From: an uncultured Microbacterium sp.
GTDB lineage: Bacteria; Actinomycetota; Actinomycetes; Actinomycetales; Microbacteriaceae
Assembly: GCA_947503655.1 (NCBI GenBank)
Contig: CANNEP010000022.1
Coordinates: 1-39,667, forward strand
Reading direction: 5' to 3'
Length of the DNA: 39,667 nt
Shown: positions 37,149 to 39,667 of the stretch, piece after piece
How positions within the stretch are numbered: the first letter of the stretch is position 1
Layout of the letters: the number at the start of each line of letters is the position of its first letter
Translations under genes and position numbers: made by a program
Notes under the pieces: generated by a model
The model's input: the letters and a program-made list of their open reading frames with translations, nothing else
The model's database searches: none
What the model was told of the DNA's origin: nothing

Positions 37149-39029
37149 GTGACCGGTTCGTTGCCTCATCATGATGGTTCCGCTCTCTACGTTTCGACCC
37201 AGGCACCAGCTCTCGGCGACACGGTGCAGGTGCGGGTTCGAGTGCCGCAGGGGTATGGGCCGCTGACCGCGGTGCGCACCCGGTCGAACCCCGACCACGA
37301 GCCGCGGTGGAGCGATGCGGTGCTCGTCTCAAGCGCCGACGGGTGGGACTGGTGGCAGGCCGACGTCGTGGTCGAGAACCCGCGCCACGGGTACCGGTTC
37401 GTGTTCGTGCACGCAGACGGCACCGTGCACTGGCTGAATCAGTCGGGCCTACACGCGGCTGAGACGCTCGACGCTGAGGACTTCGCGTTCGTGACGACTC
37501 CGCCCCCACCTGCGTGGCTGAGCGCAGCGGTGATGTACCAAATCTTCCCGGACCGCTTCGCGCGCTCGGCACAGGTAGATCAGCACCCGACGCCGGAGTG
37601 GGCGATCGCGGCATCGTGGGAGACGCCGGTTGACCCGGTACTGCCGGGCCGCTCGCAGCAGTTCTACGGCGGCGACCTCGATGGCATCATCGATCACCTC
37701 GATCACCTCGAAGATCTTGGTGTCACGCTGCTGTACCTGACTCCCGTCTTTCCGGCGGCGTCGAACCACCGGTATGACGCGTCGAGCTTCCTCTCGGTTG
37801 ATCCGCTACTCGGCGGTGATGATGCGTACCGGCGGCTCATCGATGCCGCGCACGCGCGAGGCATGCGCATTATTGGCGACCTCACCAGCAACCACTCCGG
37901 CGACCGGCATGAATGGTTCCAAGCCGCTTACGGTCACCCGGGTGCGCCTGAGAGCGACTTCTATTACTTCACGAATGACGACAACACCGAGTACGCGACG
38001 TGGATGGGCGCGCAGACGCTGCCGAAGTTCAATTGGGCATCGACCGAGCTGCGGCGTCGTTTCGTTGAGGGCGAGGATTCGGTCGTCGCGCACTGGCTGA
38101 AGTTTGGTCTCGACGGGTGGCGCGTTGATGTCGCCAATATGACCGGTCGCTATGGCGACATCGACCTCAATGCCGAGGTACGTCAGACGCTGTTGCAGAC
38201 GGTTCTCGCGACGAACCCCGATGCGATCTTGTTGGGTGAATCGACCAACGACGCGACGAGTGACCTGCAGGGCGACGCCTGGCACGGCGCGATGACCTAT
38301 CCATCGTTTACTCGTCCGGTGTGGGGTTGGCTGAGCGAGCCGGCCGGCACACCGTGGCTGTCGTACGACGGCGAAGAGCTCACCGAGCCGTGGTTCTTCA
38401 CGCAACCGATCGGTGGCATTCCGCGCTACACGGCGCATGATGTGGTGGCGGCGATGACGCGATTCACGGCGGGTATTCCGTGGCGCGTGCGGCTGGGCAA
38501 CATGTTGCCGCTCGACACGCACGACACCGCCCGCTTTGAGACGAATGCGGCTGACGGAACCATGCCGCTGGCTGTTGGTTTGTCACTCACGGTGCCGGGG
38601 GTGCCGGTTGTGTTCGCGGGCGACGAGTTCGCCTTGACGGGCGCTGATGGTGAGAGCAGTCGCACGCCGATTCCGTGGGGTACTGAGGGTGACCCGATTG
38701 TCGCCGAGCGGCTCGCTCTGTATCGCGAGCTGATTGCGTTGCGTCATGCGCACGCCGCATTGCAGACCGGCGGCATGCGGTTCGTGCACGTTGACGATGA
38801 GGCGCTCGTGTTCGTGCGCGAGAGTGCTGATGAGACGGTACTGGTCGTCGCGGCTCGTGGCGACTTGTCGGTTGAGCTTGATGCGCAGGCACTGCCGGGT
38901 GCGTCGCAGGCTGTCGATCTGTTCGGCAACGTGACCCTCGCGACCGAAGCCGATGGTTCCGTCCTCCTCGAAGCCGAGGGCCCCGCATTCGCGATGTGGG
39001 CGCTCCCAGGCGTGCGCCTGGCAAGTTGA
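37149..39029 (+). CDS. Cytoplasmic GH13 glycosidase (maltogenic amylase/neopullulanase-like)
   Basis: A 626-aa protein from a GTG (MTGSLPHHDGSALYVSTQ) with AAAGG upstream. Without a signal peptide it acts in the cytoplasm. An N-terminal beta domain (about 10-120), similar to the CBM34 domain of this group, is followed by the (beta/alpha)8 barrel: DLTSNH (244-249), GWRVDVAN (323-330, Asp 327), LLGES (361-365, Glu 364), LDTHD (455-459). It probably splits imported maltodextrins to glucose and maltose. It is the last gene of the operon. Confidence 0.85.
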   Translation: MTGSLPHHDGSALYVSTQAPALGDTVQVRVRVPQGYGPLTAVRTRSNPDHEPRWSDAVLVSSADGWDWWQADVVVENPRHGYRFVFVHADGTVHWLNQSGLHAAETLDAEDFAFVTTPPPPAWLSAAVMYQIFPDRFARSAQVDQHPTPEWAIAASWETPVDPVLPGRSQQFYGGDLDGIIDHLDHLEDLGVTLLYLTPVFPAASNHRYDASSFLSVDPLLGGDDAYRRLIDAAHARGMRIIGDLTSNHSGDRHEWFQAAYGHPGAPESDFYYFTNDDNTEYATWMGAQTLPKFNWASTELRRRFVEGEDSVVAHWLKFGLDGWRVDVANMTGRYGDIDLNAEVRQTLLQTVLATNPDAILLGESTNDATSDLQGDAWHGAMTYPSFTRPVWGWLSEPAGTPWLSYDGEELTEPWFFTQPIGGIPRYTAHDVVAAMTRFTAGIPWRVRLGNMLPLDTHDTARFETNAADGTMPLAVGLSLTVPGVPVVFAGDEFALTGADGESSRTPIPWGTEGDPIVAERLALYRELIALRHAHAALQTGGMRFVHVDDEALVFVRESADETVLVVAARGDLSVELDAQALPGASQAVDLFGNVTLATEADGSVLLEAEGPAFAMWALPGVRLAS

Positions 39030-39033
39030 GTGA

Positions 39034-39195
39034 GGACATCTTCATTCGATCGCTAGCGACCTGGATTGGCCGACGGGCGAGGTCGCGCTGTGGGACCTCA
39101 TGCACGGCATCGGAACCCTCGTGTCGGCTGGCCATATCGAACTCGAATCGGCCCTGCAGTCGTATCGTGAGGCCGGGGCGCGTCTCGCCCGTTGA
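39034..39195 (+). pseudogene. Short coding-like remnant after the glycosidase gene
   Basis: The frame has strongly GC-biased third positions and reads SDLDWPTGEVALWDLMHGIG, then LVSAGHIELESALQSYREA, ending RLAR. No start codon or ribosome site precedes it, except an internal ATG. A TTG overlapping the glycosidase stop opens SEDIFIRSLA in another frame, so a frameshifted small gene is also possible. It may be the 3' end of a lost gene. Identity is not recognised. Confidence 0.35.
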
Positions 39196-39204
39196 GTGTT
39201 CGGG

Positions 39205-39667
39205 TCAGGCCGCCGCGCGGCGGGTGGGTTCTCGACCCGAATCTCGTGCGCGCTGTGATTGACCCGGGGGTGGTTGGGGTGCCCGGAATCGGGGGCCCGG
39301 CAGGGTGATGTCTTTGAACGCGTACTCGAGCGGCGCCCTCGGCGGGAGTGGCTGGGGTGGATGGTCGGGGTGGTTCAGCATGAACTCTCCCTTACCTTCG
39401 CGGGTGATGTGCCAGCCGTTGTCGTGGCAGTGCAGGTGATGGTACTGGCACAGCAGGATTCCGCGGTCGATGTCGGTCTTCCCGCCTGACTCCCACGGAT
39501 CGATGTGGTGGGCTTCGGTGTAGGACGCGGGGCGTTCGCAGCCGGTCCAGCGGCAGCCGCCATCACGAATCGCGAGCGCAATCTTCTGCCCCGGCGTGAA
39601 CAGACGCTTGGAGCGGCCGAGGTTGAGGGGGTTGCCATCGGTGTCGACGGTGACGTGGATGCTTTCG
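39205..39667 (-). CDS. HNH endonuclease domain protein (DUF222-type), 3' part
   Basis: The gene runs off the right edge; the last 153 codons are visible. CRWTGCERPASYTEAHHID, then GILLCQYHHLHCHDNGWHI is a complete HNH site with zinc Cys and catalytic His. The upstream pattern (LGRSKRLFTPGQKIALAIRD) is that of the abundant DUF222-HNH family in actinobacteria. A Pro-rich, basic tail follows. It is host DNA and not part of the prophage; the function of these proteins is unclear. Confidence 0.88.
   Translation of the reverse strand, partial: ESIHVTVDTDGNPLNLGRSKRLFTPGQKIALAIRDGGCRWTGCERPASYTEAHHIDPWESGGKTDIDRGILLCQYHHLHCHDNGWHITREGKGEFMLNHPDHPPQPLPPRAPLEYAFKDITLPGPRFRAPQPPPGQSQRARDSGREPTRRAAA

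Noticed and set aside
1..39667. CRISPR array or insertion sequence
   Set aside because: No regularly spaced repeats and no transposase motifs were seen on either strand.

Overview
The window is high-GC actinobacterial DNA. Strong actinobacterial signs are leaderless starts placed 6-7 nt after a -10 hexamer, a DUF222-type HNH gene, and a MADSSFD peptide that matches the actinobacterial YajQ N-terminus. The organism is most likely a member of the Microbacteriaceae; this is inferred from gene content, not from a marker gene. About 31.5 kb is the right-hand part of a siphovirus-type prophage. The last 8 kb is host chromosome carrying a maltodextrin-uptake operon.

Layout. (1) 1-12.0 kb, minus strand, read right to left: structural module. 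Small and large terminase, portal, a 49-aa membrane protein, MuF/minor capsid protein, a 359-bp structured non-coding stretch, scaffold, major capsid protein, two tandem paralogous SAP/HeH-like proteins, head-tail connectors, tail terminator, major tail protein with an Ig-like (IPT/TIG) tail, tail-assembly chaperones with a canonical TTTAAAA -1 frameshift site, and the start of the tape measure protein, which runs off the window. Lysis genes and the left prophage end lie outside. (2) 12.0-13.7 kb: a switch zone with two small plus-strand genes (59 and 58 aa), a hairpin between convergent genes, an excisionase-like HTH protein and a zinc-finger/GIY-YIG protein. (3) 13.7-28.6 kb, minus strand: a dense early operon in which most genes overlap by ATGA, GTGA or TAATG. 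It holds a RecE-like exonuclease, SMC/AAA ATPase and RecT recombination set; a helicase-methyltransferase fusion; a replication initiator with a candidate origin; SSB; an HNH nuclease; and many small, often cysteine-rich, unknown proteins. (4) 28.6-31.6 kb: a structured non-coding stretch, then the lysogeny switch (a Cro-like gene facing left, a repressor and ImmA-type peptidase facing right, palindromic operators between leaderless promoters), then a large serine integrase. Just beyond the integrase stop is a truncated yajQ start, which marks the right attachment junction. (5) 31.6-39.0 kb, plus strand, host: a promoter with two LacI-type operators, maltose-binding lipoprotein, MalF, MalG, a lipoprotein alpha-amylase and a cytoplasmic GH13 glucosidase. 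(6) 39.0-39.7 kb: a short coding-like remnant and the 3' end of an HNH gene on the minus strand.

How it works together. In the lysogen the rightward promoter should make the repressor, ImmA and integrase, while the repressor holds the leftward promoter off through the palindromes. ImmA-type proteins usually inactivate their cognate repressor after damage or other signals, which would release the leftward operon for recombination, replication and then packaging and morphogenesis. In the host operon, surface amylase would cut starch, MalEFG with an unseen ATPase would import the dextrins, and the glucosidase would degrade them inside the cell under LacI-family control.
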